32,929 nt of DNA from WRIS01 sp050945135 (lineage in GTDB: Bacteria; Actinomycetota; Coriobacteriia; Coriobacteriales; Eggerthellaceae). Where the stretch lies: positions 1 through 32,929 of the forward strand of contig JBMNSJ010000019.1 of the NCBI GenBank assembly GCA_050945135.1, in the 5' to 3' direction. A program made the position numbers and the translations under genes. The notes beneath the pieces were generated by a model that was not told where the DNA came from, did not search any database, and worked only from the letters and a program-made list of their open reading frames with translations. Below, in pieces: positions 16,175 to 24,320 of this stretch (position 1 is its first letter; each line of letters starts with the position of its first letter).

Positions 16175-16645
16175 TTACTTGTGATAAGGTTCGCCGCGTG
16201 AAATTTTAAAAGCTCGATAAATTTGCTCGAGTAAAATGACCCGCATCAAATTGTGCGGCAAGGTATTGCGGCCAAAAGAAAGATGCGAATGTGCGCGTTT
16301 TAAAACCTCGCGTGACAAACCATACGAGCCTCCAATAATAAAAACGATGTCGCTCGTTCCTGAAACAGCTTGCTCATCAAACCATGCAGAAAACTCTTCG
16401 CTTGATTTTTGCTTTCCTTCTATTGCGAGCGCTACTACATGGGCTCGCTCTGGGATTGCAGAGATGATAGCCTCCCCTTCGCGGGAAAGCACCTCATCAA
16501 TACCACCTACACTTCCAGGATCAATATCAGCTAACTCACGCACCGCGAGCTTGGCGTAGGGGCGACAACGCTTCAAATACTCATTGCAAGCCTCAGTCCA
16601 GTACCGCTCCTTCAGTTTGCCTACCGCGATTATCGTTATGTTCAT
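16175..16645 (-). CDS. rlmH: 23S rRNA pseudouridine-1915 N3-methyltransferase
   Basis: A 156-residue SPOUT-fold SAM-dependent methyltransferase that modifies pseudouridine 1915 of 23S rRNA on the 70S ribosome. Evidence: MNITIIAVGKLKERYW at the start, ALAIEGKQKSSEEF, the knotted FIIGGSYGLS and the family's closing LLEQIYRAFKISRGEPYHK. The frame is open to 16714, but ATG 16643-16645 after GAGGAAAACG gives the standard length (E. coli RlmH has 155). The start lies inside the 3' end of the antiporter gene, overlapping by 53 bases in another frame. Confidence 0.96.
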   Translation of the reverse strand: MNITIIAVGKLKERYWTEACNEYLKRCRPYAKLAVRELADIDPGSVGGIDEVLSREGEAIISAIPERAHVVALAIEGKQKSSEEFSAWFDEQAVSGTSDIVFIIGGSYGLSREVLKRAHSHLSFGRNTLPHNLMRVILLEQIYRAFKISRGEPYHK

Positions 16646-19022
16646 CGTTTTCCTCGGTCTCGCTTTGTGTGCCTTCAAGCAAAGCGTCTTCAGTACGAAC
16701 GAGCTCTTTGGCATTTTCCTCTTTGCTCAAAAGCCACAAATAGTCACCTTGTGCAATACGGGTATTGTAACTTGGCTTTAGCGTAAGAAGCGAGCCATGC
16801 TCAAGGGCTATAAGTAAACTACCGTATGACTCACGCAAACCAAGCGTTGAAATTCTCTTTCCTTTAAAATCTGAGTCTGCATCAACTTGAATTCTTAAAC
16901 TTGTTACATCGAGCGGCGAGCCATCGTTAGCAAGATATACCGGTAAAGGCTTACTGTTAATCTCATCTTCATCGATTGCCCCAGCCTTCACCATGCTTTG
17001 CGAATAGGAGTCAATCTCGTCTTCGGTACCTAAAAAGGTTAGCTCATCTCCTATTTTGATACTGAATTTATCAAGCGGATCCCGGACACGGTTTTGCAGC
17101 TCTTCTCTTGTAAGAAAGGGGGTTTCCTCTTGACCGATAAACCTCCCGTCGCGCTTGATTGAAAGCAAATCTAGGTTACAAACTTGGCCCATTATCAGAT
17201 CAACAGAGATTTCTTGCCCCCTGCGGTCAACAAGGCGAGAAGCCGTAATCTGCGTGATATAAATCTGATTTTCCACCCACGAAACCGGATCTTCGTCGCT
17301 ATGCACATCGGGCTCTTCGGCAAGCGTAGCCTCATTAAGGTTTCGCACAAATAAATTCTCTATCTTGAGGAAGACAGAATGCACCACCCGTGATCGCGAA
17401 AGAACGAAGGTTATCAGCAATGACGGAATTACCAACCACAAATCATCAAACCCGTCGAGTGCGAGCACAATATAGAAAACAGCAACAGCAGCCAATAAAA
17501 AGTTGCAAATGGTAATGATAATCAGCGGAATATGGTTACGCCTGTCCGCCACCCAGAGAGCACCGAACTCTCCGCGACGAGCACTGTAGAACAAATTTGA
17601 GATAAAGAGTCCAACAATAAGCAAAGTGAGACCAGTAATAATAAGGTTAGCAACCTCTTCAGTCATGAAAGTGGTCATCAAAGGATGAAGCAAGTCAGGC
17701 AAAAGCAAAACACAAGCTATTGAAGTGACGACCACCATGAGTACTTTGATTAACCAATGCCTAATATAATCTTTCCATGCACTGCTATTTTCGTCCTCGG
17801 CATCGCAATGCGCTCGACGTTCAAAAAAATCAAGTGCTGATTGCGGCAAAATCCTGACAGCAAGACGATACATCTTGTCGGAGTTCTTAATATAGAAGGG
17901 CGTGGTGATGGTGGTCACAACTGAGACCGCGATAATAATTGGATAGAGGAAATCTTCGGTAACACCGAGAGACACTCCAAGAGCCGCAATAATGAAGGAA
18001 AACTCTCCGATTTGCGATAAGCTCATGCCTGTCTGTATTGAAGTCTTTAGCGATTGTTTGCCGATGAGAGCACCGAGTGCCGTAAAGAGGGGCTTTCCGA
18101 GGAGAGTTATCACGGTAACAATAATGATAGGAATAATATTTTCGATAATTGCTTGTGGCGAAACAAGCATGCCTACCGATACAAAAAAGATTGCGCCAAA
18201 GAGATTCTTGATAGGATTGAAGAGCTTTTCGATGCGGTGAACCTGCACGGTTCCAGCAAGAATTGATCCTGCCATAAACGCACCGAGTGCTGCAGAAAAA
18301 CCGATAGCATTCGCCAAAGCAACCATAAGAAGACAGAGGGCGATTGAAGTAATGAGGAGTACTTCATCATTGAGTGCGCCCGAAACCTTTTTAATGAAGG
18401 TTGGCACTACAAGTACGCTTAGGGCAAACCAGATAACCAGGTAAAGCGCCATCTGGCCGAGCTGCATAATTACCGCTCCACCGTCAACCGCACTACCCAC
18501 TGCTAGGGTGGATAGAATTACCATCAAAAAGATGCCAACGATGTCTTCGATAATGAGCGAACCAAAGACAAGCTCGGTAAATTTCTTGCCCTTTAATCCC
18601 AGTTCATCAAATGTTTTAACAATAATGGTTGTCGAGGAAATCGCTAACATACCACCAAGAAATAAGCTCGTAAAAAAGGACCATCCCATGAGGGTTCCGC
18701 AGAGAAAGCCTGCTGCAATCATGAGAATCATCTCGGTAAGAGCAGTGGTAATACCTGGCTTTCCTACCTTCGTAAGTCTAATAATGCTAAATTCGAGCCC
18801 GAGGCCGAACATGAGAAAGATGACACCAATTTCGGATAAGGTAGAAATATTTTCGGTATCAACGATGTTTGGCATCCAGCCGATTGCGGGACTAACCAGA
18901 AAACCCGCAACAACATATCCCAAGATGAGCGGTTGGTTAAAGCGCTTGCAGACGATGGTGGCTATTGCAGCGAGTGCAAGCACCAGAGCTAAATCTATGC
19001 CTAATTGTGGTATGTGCTCCAT
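16593..19022 (-). CDS. CPA2-family cation/proton antiporter with C-terminal RCK_C domains
   Basis: An 809-residue membrane transporter. Residues about 5-385 form a Na+/H+ exchanger (KefB/CPA2) domain with many helices, including GYVVAGFLVSPAIGW, FGLGLEFSIIRLTKVG, LAISSTTIIVKTFDELGL and FGSLIIEDIVGIFLMV. Further helices lie at about 420-550. Then come two regions resembling TrkA-C/RCK_C ligand-binding domains: one at about 595-680 (TASRLVDRRGQEISVDLIMGQ ... IGDELTFLGTEDE), one at about 695-780 (LRIQVDADSDFKGKRISTLGLRESYGSLLIAL ... QGDYLWLL). K+ or Na+ efflux coupled to protons is likely. No full RCK_N nucleotide-binding domain is obvious. AAGGGA precedes the ATG. Confidence 0.9.
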   Translation of the reverse strand: MEHIPQLGIDLALVLALAAIATIVCKRFNQPLILGYVVAGFLVSPAIGWMPNIVDTENISTLSEIGVIFLMFGLGLEFSIIRLTKVGKPGITTALTEMILMIAAGFLCGTLMGWSFFTSLFLGGMLAISSTTIIVKTFDELGLKGKKFTELVFGSLIIEDIVGIFLMVILSTLAVGSAVDGGAVIMQLGQMALYLVIWFALSVLVVPTFIKKVSGALNDEVLLITSIALCLLMVALANAIGFSAALGAFMAGSILAGTVQVHRIEKLFNPIKNLFGAIFFVSVGMLVSPQAIIENIIPIIIVTVITLLGKPLFTALGALIGKQSLKTSIQTGMSLSQIGEFSFIIAALGVSLGVTEDFLYPIIIAVSVVTTITTPFYIKNSDKMYRLAVRILPQSALDFFERRAHCDAEDENSSAWKDYIRHWLIKVLMVVVTSIACVLLLPDLLHPLMTTFMTEEVANLIITGLTLLIVGLFISNLFYSARRGEFGALWVADRRNHIPLIIITICNFLLAAVAVFYIVLALDGFDDLWLVIPSLLITFVLSRSRVVHSVFLKIENLFVRNLNEATLAEEPDVHSDEDPVSWVENQIYITQITASRLVDRRGQEISVDLIMGQVCNLDLLSIKRDGRFIGQEETPFLTREELQNRVRDPLDKFSIKIGDELTFLGTEDEIDSYSQSMVKAGAIDEDEINSKPLPVYLANDGSPLDVTSLRIQVDADSDFKGKRISTLGLRESYGSLLIALEHGSLLTLKPSYNTRIAQGDYLWLLSKEENAKELVRTEDALLEGTQSETEENDEHNDNRGRQTEGAVLD

Positions 19023-19492
19023 CAGTTCCCTTCACGAATCTTACGATTAGTGTAATATAGTTCCACTTTTGCCTTCTGTTCATTCTAGTACTCGGTTATT
19101 TCAAGCGGACCTTGACTACTTCTAGTAAAAGCTTCTACTAGAAGTAGTCAAATCAAACCCTTCATTTTTCTCTCATTACGTAATACACATTGTTCCTTCA
19201 AGACTTCTCCGATTGTCTCTTGCCTTGTCTGTAGTCTTTTCGTTGCCAAACGCTAAACTTCTATTGCGTTTAGTACAAAACAGGACGAGTTATTTCTCTT
19301 GAATTCTTGAAGCTGATTGACAGAACTGGAGAATAAAATCGGCTAAATATTCGAATTATCTAATTTCGGCTAAATGCAACAAGACAAGCCGAGAAACTTC
19401 TCTAATCGAAAAGTGCCTGCTGAGATGTCGTTCATAATACTTTCTCGGGCTTGCGAGCAATCTTCGCATTATTAAAAAATGCTACCCGATTA
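19023..19492. other. Gene-free AT-rich region at the end of the phosphonate operon
   Basis: About 470 bases with no plausible gene on either strand. It holds the long inverted repeat at 19112-19151 and a direct repeat of TCGGCTAAAT at 19339-19348 and 19366-19375. There is also a small region at 19248-19273 where AAACGC/GCGTTT and CTAAAC/GTTTAG offer mutually exclusive hairpins. The antiporter promoter should lie at 19023-19110. No clean terminator for the phosphonate operon was found just after 19493. Confidence 0.6.
19112..19151. repeat. Inverted repeat with 16-bp perfect arms
   Basis: TTGACTACTTCTAGTA (19112-19127) and TACTAGAAGTAGTCAA (19136-19151) are exact reverse complements around the 8-base spacer AAAGCTTC. 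No T-run follows on either side. Each strand reads TTGACT, 18 bases, TACTAG, which resembles a promoter facing both ways. It could be an operator, a hairpin terminator or a mobile-element remnant. Confidence 0.9.
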
Positions 19493-20380
19493 TCATGCCT
19501 TGCAGCTTGCCAATATAAACTCACGCTTTAGACCAAGCGCAGGAATCGATCCAAAGGTCCCATGATAGTCAGAACCACCTGTAGCGATTAAGCCATATCT
19601 TTTCTGAAGCTTAGAGCAAAGAGCTACGTCAAGAAGGTTATGATCAGGATGGTATTTTTCGATTCCCCGTAAACCACACTCAACCAATTGAGGAACAAAC
19701 TCGTAACTATCGAGCTGTCCAGGGTGAGCCAATACAGGCACGCCTCCATCCTTAATTATCGCCTTTACTGCATCACAAGCTGTTACGTATTCGATGTCGC
19801 GACTTACAATGCCCTCGCCCTTAAAAAGATTTTCATATAAAGTACGGTACGATTCGCTTCCGTAAGGATTTTCCGTTAAGCCCGCCATGAGATGCTGCTT
19901 GTAAAAAGCAGTTGAGACCTGTGCGTAACCCAGTGCTTTTTCAACATCAACAGAAAACTCTTCCTTGATTAAACGATCCATCTGCCAATGCGTGTTTTCT
20001 GTTCGCCGCGCAAGGACCGGACGACAGAGTTCAGTAACCTCAGGTGAGTTACTTGTTAAACCGTAGCCAAGAACATGAATTCGCTTTTTGGTATGCGGAT
20101 CATGTGCGCTTATCTCTACGCCACCAATCACGTTAATCCCGCAATCTTCCCCAAGACCCATTGCGAAATCGAGCCCCACAACAGTATCGTGGTTAGTAAA
20201 AGCAATCGAAGAAATATCTAGGCGTTTTGCCTGATGAATAATATCAATAAAACTATCAGATCCGTCTGAAACAGTTGAGTGAATATGCAAATCAAAGCTA
20301 AGTGGATCGCTTAAACATTCAACAAAATCTCTTAACGAAAAAGTTGCTCTTTGAACACTTTTTTCCTTTTTGATAATCAT
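19493..20380 (-). CDS. PHP-domain phosphoesterase, PhnPP-like cyclic phosphate dihydrolase
   Basis: A 295-residue PHP-superfamily metal phosphoesterase. Metal ligands are visible in order: H32 and H34 (FDLHIHSTVSDGS), TNHDTVVG, GVEIS, VLAHPGQ and GGSDYHG. As the last gene of a complete C-P lyase operon it matches PhnPP, reported from Eggerthella lenta and Clostridioides difficile. That enzyme opens 5-phosphoribosyl 1,2-cyclic phosphate to ribose 2,5-bisphosphate and then to ribose 5-phosphate plus phosphate. It would replace PhnP and make PhnN unnecessary; neither is present. It starts 25 bases after phnL. The family is certain; the PhnPP assignment rests on context and remembered literature. 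Confidence 0.85.
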   Translation of the reverse strand: MIIKKEKSVQRATFSLRDFVECLSDPLSFDLHIHSTVSDGSDSFIDIIHQAKRLDISSIAFTNHDTVVGLDFAMGLGEDCGINVIGGVEISAHDPHTKKRIHVLGYGLTSNSPEVTELCRPVLARRTENTHWQMDRLIKEEFSVDVEKALGYAQVSTAFYKQHLMAGLTENPYGSESYRTLYENLFKGEGIVSRDIEYVTACDAVKAIIKDGGVPVLAHPGQLDSYEFVPQLVECGLRGIEKYHPDHNLLDVALCSKLQKRYGLIATGGSDYHGTFGSIPALGLKREFILASCKA

Positions 20381-20405
20381 GCAAAATAGCTCGCTTCTTC
20401 TCGTA

Positions 20406-21158
20406 TTACCACATCAGCCCTTCTTGCATATTAAACTCTTGATCACAAAGCCCTTCCATGAACTCTAAATCATGAAATATTCCTAACATGGTCGTTCCTT
20501 GAGCTTTGAGATCCTCGATTAAACTTCGTACCTTAAGCTTCGAGCTGTTATCTAGAGAAGCCGTAGGTTCATCAAGAAGAAGAAGGCGCGGTTTTTTTAT
20601 CATAGCCGCAGCAATATTGAGTCTAAGCTTTTCTCCCCCCGAAAAGGTGCGCGGAAACACATCCCAGAGACTTTTCCCTAAATCAAAGTGGCTTAGTATC
20701 TTTTTAGTTTCCTCATGACAATAATCAAGATTTTGATTTCCGTAGCTCTCGAGCGCACTTTGTAAAACAATTTCATACGCGCTCCGCCTTGGAAGAGCGT
20801 TAAGAAACTGTGTTACATATCCTATTTCATATTTTCGCAAGTAAATCATCTGGCGCTGAGGTGCGCTTGCAAGATCAATTAACCCGTAAGCACTCGAATC
20901 ATATTTAATAGATCCATCCTCACACAAGTTAGTCCCGTATATACAACGCAACACGGTTGATTTTCCGCTACCGCTTTTTCCGGTAATACCAATAAACTCA
21001 CCTGGCATAATTTCAATATTGATGTCTTGGCAGGCCTGTATCTGTTTATTCATCGAATGAATCGTAAAGCGTTTTGATAAGTCTGAGATGGCAAGAATCG
21101 GTTGTTTCTCATCACTAGAAATAGCTTGTTTTTGCAGTATGGGCGCCATTAAGCTCAC
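20406..21158 (-). CDS. phnL: C-P lyase subunit PhnL, ABC-type ATPase
   Basis: A 250-residue ABC ATPase of the phosphonate pathway. Walker A is GKSGSGKSTVLRC, the signature FSGGEKLRLNIAAAM, and Walker B LLLLDEPTASLD. The segment QMIYLRKYEIGYVTQFLNALPRRSAYEIV is characteristic of PhnL rather than of importer ATPases. PhnL has no membrane partner; it associates with the C-P lyase core and PhnK and is linked to the ribosylation step. The start directly abuts the phnM stop. The order phnM-phnL is the reverse of E. coli phnL-phnM. Confidence 0.93.
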   Translation of the reverse strand: MSLMAPILQKQAISSDEKQPILAISDLSKRFTIHSMNKQIQACQDINIEIMPGEFIGITGKSGSGKSTVLRCIYGTNLCEDGSIKYDSSAYGLIDLASAPQRQMIYLRKYEIGYVTQFLNALPRRSAYEIVLQSALESYGNQNLDYCHEETKKILSHFDLGKSLWDVFPRTFSGGEKLRLNIAAAMIKKPRLLLLDEPTASLDNSSKLKVRSLIEDLKAQGTTMLGIFHDLEFMEGLCDQEFNMQEGLMW

Positions 21159-22520
21159 TTACATCACCCGTACCTTTTCTTCCAGTGTTTCACAATATGA
21201 AGAGTTGCCTAATCCACCATCAAAGCCTTGCCCCAGATTCGGATAATTAGTTTGATAGATTCGACGTCCTCCAACGAAGGCATCGACAACTACTGGCAGG
21301 CTTTCTCTTGCTTCTTTAACAACTAAAATATCCGCGACTTTACCTGGAACGATAGAACCAAAATCTTTATCAATATTTACCGCATGTGCAGGATTTAATG
21401 AAACTAAAGCGACTGCCTCAGCAAGATTGATTCCACAGTGATTGTGCAGAATAAATATTGAAGCCAGCATGGCTGCAGGATAATAATCACTGCACAAAAC
21501 ATCAATAAGACCTTCGCTAATGGCTTCTCGAGCTGACATGTTTCCAGAATGAGAGTGACCCATTAAAACATTCGGTGCGCCAGCAAGTGTGTGCATCCCG
21601 CACGCTCGAGCAGTAGCGGCTACTTCTTTCGTAATCGGGAATTCCGATATTGAAGCGCCAAGAGCTTTCATTAGTGCAACCTTTTCGTTGCTGTCATCAT
21701 CGTGTGAAGCCAACGAAATACCACGAGAACAAGCTATGTTCGCCAACTCTTTCATCTGGTCTAAGGTTAATTTGCTACTTTTCTGCTGCTTCTTGATGAT
21801 GTTTTCCACTTCAGAATCGCTTAAGTCTCGATAGCCTTTCAGGGTATTGCCAAAAACCTCCAAATTGGCGTATTGACCCTGTCCGGGAGTGTGGTCCATC
21901 AAAGAAAGCAGGTCGACTTTTCCTGATTGTACGTATTTTTTCACCTCAGGATAACGACCAACCGAATCAACCTCGAAACGAAGATGAAGTCGGTGCCTAA
22001 TTAGATGATCGTGTTCTTCTCTTGCGCCAAAATCAGAAACCTTTTCGATAAGGCGCGTAACATTTTCAAAGTTGCGTATAGGTTTATGATCAAAAATGAG
22101 TGCCTGATACACCGAAAGAGAGTGAAATATTGTTGTAATACCATAGCCCGCTAGTTCACGCTCGACATTAAAGAGCGAGTTATCAAAATCCATGACTACG
22201 CTCGGACGCGGACTAGAAATTGTTTCGACATAATCAGAATGTATATCAATCATTCCGGGGAGTACATACGACCCTCGAACATCGATTATGTTCGCATCAA
22301 CAATCGACTCAGCCATCATCAGGTAATTTTGTATCTCTGGAGAGCTGAGAAAACTAGATGTATCGGCAATATTGTTACATTCCACCTCCCCTGCTTTTTC
22401 AACAGAAAACGAAGGCAGAACCGCTTCAATTCGCCCATCACACACTATAACATCATGATGAGGAAAGACTTCCTGTTCACCTACTACAGTTCCTCCGTGT
22501 AAAACTAAAATCTCAGACAT
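21159..22520 (-). CDS. phnM: Alpha-D-ribose 1-methylphosphonate 5-triphosphate diphosphatase
   Basis: A 453-residue amidohydrolase-fold enzyme releasing pyrophosphate from the ribose phosphonate triphosphate made by PhnGHIL, giving the 5-phosphate substrate of PhnJ. Evidence: VLPGMIDIHSDYVE (metal HxD form), SLMDHTPGQGQY, LASHDDDSNEKV, ITKEVAATARACGMHTLAGAPNVLMGHSHSGN and LCSDYYPAAML. It is longer than E. coli PhnM (378) because of an insertion of about 50 residues near the N-terminus (around residues 20-70, including NNIADTSSFLSSPEIQ), in the region before the first metal motif. It follows phnK by 26 bases. Confidence 0.94.
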   Translation of the reverse strand: MSEILVLHGGTVVGEQEVFPHHDVIVCDGRIEAVLPSFSVEKAGEVECNNIADTSSFLSSPEIQNYLMMAESIVDANIIDVRGSYVLPGMIDIHSDYVETISSPRPSVVMDFDNSLFNVERELAGYGITTIFHSLSVYQALIFDHKPIRNFENVTRLIEKVSDFGAREEHDHLIRHRLHLRFEVDSVGRYPEVKKYVQSGKVDLLSLMDHTPGQGQYANLEVFGNTLKGYRDLSDSEVENIIKKQQKSSKLTLDQMKELANIACSRGISLASHDDDSNEKVALMKALGASISEFPITKEVAATARACGMHTLAGAPNVLMGHSHSGNMSAREAISEGLIDVLCSDYYPAAMLASIFILHNHCGINLAEAVALVSLNPAHAVNIDKDFGSIVPGKVADILVVKEARESLPVVVDAFVGGRRIYQTNYPNLGQGFDGGLGNSSYCETLEEKVRVM

Positions 22521-22546
22521 TCCTGTTCTTCTTTCCTTCGAATCGT

Positions 22547-23485
22547 TTATAACAATGAATACACCAATTGCTGGGTATAGGGGTGCTGTGGGTCTTCAAG
22601 TATCTGATCGGTCAATCCACTTTCTATAACGCGCCCGTCCAGCATCACCAACGTGCGGTCTGCGAGCATTCTGATAACGCCCAAGTCGTGACTTACGACA
22701 AGCATGCTCACATTGAAGTCACGGCGAATCTTGAGAATAAGGTCGAGCACTACAGCCTGGACAGAAAGATCGAGTCCTGTGGTCACTTCATCGAGAAGCA
22801 GCACAGGTGGGTTATTAGAGAGTGCCTTGGCAATTTGGACTCGCTGCTGCATGCCACCGGAGAAATGTCGGGGAGAATCAGTTCGACGACGCTCGGGGAT
22901 GTTTACCTGATTCAGAAGCCAATTTCCTCTCTCTTTCATGTCATCTACCCGCCTGTTGCCTGCAGCAATCATTTGCTCAGCAATATTTGAAAGTGCCGCA
23001 TAATCCATGCGCAATCCCAAGTGAGGATTCTGATAAACCATTCCAAAAACCGTATTTCGCAGACGGCGTTTTTCTTGCGACGAACAAGTTAAAACATTTT
23101 TGTGTCCCCCATCGTAATGTTGAAGCCCAACAAATCCACTTGAGGCATCCTGGTCAAAGTAAAGACATTGCATCAAAGTAGATTTCCCGCTCCCCGATTC
23201 ACCCACCACACCTACTATTTCACCGGGATACACTTCAAGGCTTACATCACGAAGTGCGTGAACCGTTCCGCAGTAGGGACAGTAATTCCGTTTAAACCCA
23301 TCACCCGAATCGTTGCAGAACACACATCCCTCACCGTATTGACGTGAGAGATTTTTAATAGTTAAAAAGGGTGCCTCAAGACCAACGTTATCGTTTCGTT
23401 CATTTTTCGTTGCACTATCGCGCAATAGTCTTGGACTCTTTTTTTTATGTAAAGATTTATCGACGCACGTGGTCATGTCTCTCAC
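22547..23485 (-). CDS. phnK: C-P lyase subunit PhnK, ABC-type ATPase with cysteine-rich insertion
   Basis: A 312-residue ABC ATPase that binds the PhnGHIJ core near PhnJ. Walker A is GESGSGKSTLMQC, the signature FSGGMQQRVQIAKAL, Walker B VLLLDEVTTGLD. The C-terminus HPYTQQLVYSLL is typical. Two additions are seen: a basic N-terminal tail of about 38 residues, and a four-cysteine insertion C54-x2-C57 ... C69-x2-C72 just before Walker A, which could bind zinc; E. coli PhnK lacks it. The start overlaps the end of phnJ by 29 bases. A second in-frame ATG lies three codons later (23476). Confidence 0.92.
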   Translation of the reverse strand: MRDMTTCVDKSLHKKKSPRLLRDSATKNERNDNVGLEAPFLTIKNLSRQYGEGCVFCNDSGDGFKRNYCPYCGTVHALRDVSLEVYPGEIVGVVGESGSGKSTLMQCLYFDQDASSGFVGLQHYDGGHKNVLTCSSQEKRRLRNTVFGMVYQNPHLGLRMDYAALSNIAEQMIAAGNRRVDDMKERGNWLLNQVNIPERRRTDSPRHFSGGMQQRVQIAKALSNNPPVLLLDEVTTGLDLSVQAVVLDLILKIRRDFNVSMLVVSHDLGVIRMLADRTLVMLDGRVIESGLTDQILEDPQHPYTQQLVYSLL

Positions 23486-24320
23486 CTTTCATCTCGATGC
23501 GATGAGCGCAATAAGCCGTGTCGTTGCACTGATAGAATGCTTCTCCTGTGCTTTCGTTGATAAGTTCATCCAGAAAAGAATCGGAAGCGCCGCAGAGTGC
23601 ACAGCTTTTATCCTTGAACTGCTCAACCGTAAATGGATAATCCACAAAATCGAGCGGCTTAACCGAAGTAAATGGAGGTACTGCATAAATCTTTTTTTCA
23701 CGTCCTGCTCCAAAAAGAGTAAGATTTTCTCTCATATCGAGCCTTTGAACGTCAAAACGCGGAATAGGAGATGGAGCCATCACGTACCGACTATTAACCA
23801 TGACAGGATGGTCAGCACCAGTCGTCATCGTTTGGAAGCGAATTATCTGGTCAAACAAACCCAGCCAAGCACCAGTGTATTCAGCTTCAGCGTGCATTTG
23901 TTTCGTAACTGCTTCATGTGGTTCAAAATCGCGAAGGGGTTCAGGTGTCGGCACCTGAAGCACTAAGATTTGTTCAGGGCTTAAATCCTGCTCAGGAATT
24001 CGATGGCGTGATTGAATAATGCTTGCCTGCCAGGTTTCTTCCGTTGTCTCAACGCCAGTAGTCGATTCTACGAGCTTTTTTATATTCACCGCATTGACGC
24101 TGTCGTCTGAGCCCTGATCGATTACTTTTAGAACATCCTTCTCCCCAATAATAGCAAGAGTGATTTGAAGTCCTCCGGTACCCCAACCTCGTCCTATGGG
24201 CATCTCACGAGAAGCAAAGGGAACCTGATACCCAGGAATTGCAACGCCTTTCAGGATCGCTCGACGTATTTCTCTCTTAGATGCTTCGTCAAAAAACGCA
24301 TAGTTATAGAGCTGCTTCAT
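23457..24320 (-). CDS. phnJ: C-P lyase PhnJ, radical SAM enzyme
   Basis: A 287-residue catalytic subunit that cleaves the C-P bond of ribose 1-alkylphosphonate 5-phosphate, giving the alkane (methane from methylphosphonate) and a 1,2-cyclic ribose phosphate. The unusual cluster motif C-x2-C-x21-C-x5-C is intact at C240, C243, C265 and C271; C271 matches the catalytic Cys272 of E. coli. G30 in AIPGYQVPF matches the Gly32 radical site. FQ/LQVPTPEPLR, NSRYVMAPSPIPRFD and LFGAGREKKIYAVPPFT are strongly conserved. It overlaps phnI by four bases (ATGA). All key residues are present, so it should be active. Confidence 0.97.
   Translation of the reverse strand: MKQLYNYAFFDEASKREIRRAILKGVAIPGYQVPFASREMPIGRGWGTGGLQITLAIIGEKDVLKVIDQGSDDSVNAVNIKKLVESTTGVETTEETWQASIIQSRHRIPEQDLSPEQILVLQVPTPEPLRDFEPHEAVTKQMHAEAEYTGAWLGLFDQIIRFQTMTTGADHPVMVNSRYVMAPSPIPRFDVQRLDMRENLTLFGAGREKKIYAVPPFTSVKPLDFVDYPFTVEQFKDKSCALCGASDSFLDELINESTGEAFYQCNDTAYCAHRIEMKGERHDHVRR

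Noticed and set aside
18508..19050. 180-codon frame opposite the antiporter's N-terminus
   Set aside because: A shadow of the membrane-helix coding sequence of the antiporter on the other strand.
19430..19490. Terminator for the phosphonate operon
   Set aside because: GCATT/AATGC and GCGA/TCGC stems are short and no T-run follows on the minus strand.
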